DNA of 5,974 nucleotides from Nitrospinota bacterium (GTDB lineage: Bacteria; UBA8248), in NCBI GenBank assembly GCA_003506735.1, contig DNYS01000206.1, forward strand, positions 1-5,974. Reading direction: 5' to 3'. Positions within the stretch are counted from its first letter, which is position 1. Every line of letters begins with the position of its first letter. This document shows, one piece after another, positions 5,025 through 5,974 of this stretch. The translations under genes and the position numbers were made by a program. The notes below the pieces were generated by a model. The model made no database searches. It was not told where the DNA came from and worked only from the letters and a program-made list of their open reading frames with translations.

Positions 5025-5954
5025 TTGAGTAAGGTCGCAATCTTGGGTGTTGGCGCGATTGGAAGCATATTCGGGGCAAGGCTATGCCTGATGGAAAGGC
5101 ACGATGTGACTCTGTGCGTGCGAAAGCCCTTCGAGAAATTTCACATCGAATCGCCCTCGGGAGTCATCGAAACGCCCGTTCGGTGCGTGACCGATCCCGC
5201 CGCGGCAGAGCCCGCCGAATGGATTCTGCTCGCCGTGAAGTGCCACCAGATTAAAGACGTTGTGACATGGCTCAAGTCTATCGCAGGGCCGAATTTGACC
5301 ATCGCGGTTCTCCAGAACGGAGTCGAGCATATGGAGAATGTTTCCCCATACGCGAATGGGGCGAAGGTTTTGCCCGTCGTTGTTCAATGCCCCGCCGATC
5401 GGCTGGGCTCGGGCCATGTGGTTCAAAACGCGCATGCGAATCTCGTCACCCCGGATACCGATGAGGGCCGGGCCCTGGCCGCGCTGTATGAGGGGAGCGA
5501 CATCAAGGTGAGTTCCACCCCCGATTTCGTCACCGAAAAATGGCTGAAGCTTTGCGGAAATCTCGCCCGGGGCCCCGCCACGGCGCTAACGGGCAGGGGG
5601 CGGGGAGTTGCCAGTGACCCCGATATCGCCGATTTTTGCCATGCGCTGGTACGAGAATGCGCCGAGGTGGGCCGGGCCGAAGGGGCCAACATTCCGGAAG
5701 AGGCCGTGGATAAAATCACCGCCAGCCGTGTCGTCCCCAATCCGGATGCGACCACCTCCATGCTGGTCGATCTCCGGGCCGGCCGGCCCATCGAAGCTGA
5801 CGGCATGACGGGAGCCGTCGTCCGCATCGGGGCCCGCCACGGAATCGAAACACCTGACGTGCCCCCCTCACATCGGTCCATGTCGAATGAGAGGATTTTC
5901 GGTACTCTTTCGGTTGTATGTCGTCAGAGCCTTTTGGACAACAAGCGCTTATAA
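5025..5954 (+). CDS. Ketopantoate reductase family (PanE/ApbA-like) NADPH oxidoreductase
   Basis: 309 residues, close to the family's usual 290-310. The family reduces 2-dehydropantoate or other 2-oxo acids with NADPH in the cytosol. The N-terminal Rossmann domain has GVGAIGSIFGARL (8-20) and LLAVKCHQ (68-75). AVLQNGVEHME includes Asn98, a conserved family position. The C-terminal helical domain has EKWLKLCGN with Lys175 and Asn179, matching the catalytic Lys and Asn of E. coli PanE, then TTSMLVDLRAGRPIEADGM with Ser245 and Glu257 for substrate binding. The second Asn of the E. coli motif (K-x3-N-x3-N) is Gly183 here, so the substrate may not be ketopantoate. After ETPDV (275-279) the usual terminal helix is not recognisable. 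A C6 run at 5861-5866 may hide a frame error, with an alternative end at TGA 5888-5890. TTG start with a strong AGGAGG. I give no symbol because this family has many paralogues outside pantothenate synthesis. Confidence 0.87.
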   Translation: MSKVAILGVGAIGSIFGARLCLMERHDVTLCVRKPFEKFHIESPSGVIETPVRCVTDPAAAEPAEWILLAVKCHQIKDVVTWLKSIAGPNLTIAVLQNGVEHMENVSPYANGAKVLPVVVQCPADRLGSGHVVQNAHANLVTPDTDEGRALAALYEGSDIKVSSTPDFVTEKWLKLCGNLARGPATALTGRGRGVASDPDIADFCHALVRECAEVGRAEGANIPEEAVDKITASRVVPNPDATTSMLVDLRAGRPIEADGMTGAVVRIGARHGIETPDVPPSHRSMSNERIFGTLSVVCRQSLLDNKRL

Positions 5955-5974
5955 CCAAGAGACACATGTGCCGT

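Noticed and set aside
5954..5974. 8-bp palindrome CACATGTG after the reductase stop
   Set aside because: Too short, with no T-run and no downstream context in the window.
1..5974. CRISPR array, tRNA, rRNA, insertion sequence or phage genes
   Set aside because: I found no regularly spaced repeats, no cloverleaf-like segment, no transposase or integrase motifs and no terminal inverted repeats.

Overview
The window has two parts of clearly different composition. Bases 1 to about 820 are AT-rich (about 30% G+C in the lines I counted). From about 830 onward the sequence is GC-rich (up to about 73% G+C in the hydrolase gene), with G/C-ending codons dominating. The GC-rich part looks like an uncultured, probably Gram-negative bacterium: it has strong AGGAGG-type ribosome binding sites, a TTG start and a candidate lipoprotein. 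The AT-rich part looks foreign to it. It carries a TATA-like box close to a start codon and a T-rich run after a stop codon, which would suit an archaeal source, but that is inference. A recent transfer, or an assembly or cloning junction near 820-835, would both fit.

Layout. 1-227 (+) is the 3' part of a YCII-domain protein broken by several frameshifts. 380-762 (+) is a small membrane protein of about 127 residues with about four hydrophobic segments, recoverable only by joining two frames near 510-535. 900-2081 (-) is a 393-codon alpha/beta hydrolase of the FrsA / 2,6-dihydropseudooxynicotine hydrolase type. An in-frame TAG at codon 338 interrupts it just after the acid residue and before the candidate catalytic His. 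2082-2614 is a 533-base divergent intergenic region with an 8-bp inverted repeat, a possible promoter and a possible decayed coding remnant. 2615-4192 (+) is a 525-residue exported or lipid-anchored protein that joins an unrecognised cysteine-containing domain to a trypsin-like (HtrA-type) serine protease with an intact triad. 4257-4841 (+) is a VOC (glyoxalase / extradiol dioxygenase superfamily) protein. 5025-5954 (+) is a ketopantoate reductase (PanE/ApbA)-family NADPH oxidoreductase.

How they may work together. The protease, VOC and reductase genes run in the same direction with gaps of 64 and 182 bases. The VOC and reductase genes, with the C-C or ester hydrolase across the divergent region, suggest small-molecule catabolism, but no pathway can be named. 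The protease is probably an envelope quality-control or processing enzyme with no obvious link to them.

The most notable points are the amber codon that removes the hydrolase active-site His, the unrecognised domain fused to the protease, the composition break, and the number of apparent frame errors. These errors are three or more in the YCII remnant, one in the membrane protein and possibly one at a C6 run in the reductase. They suggest either decay or local sequence error.
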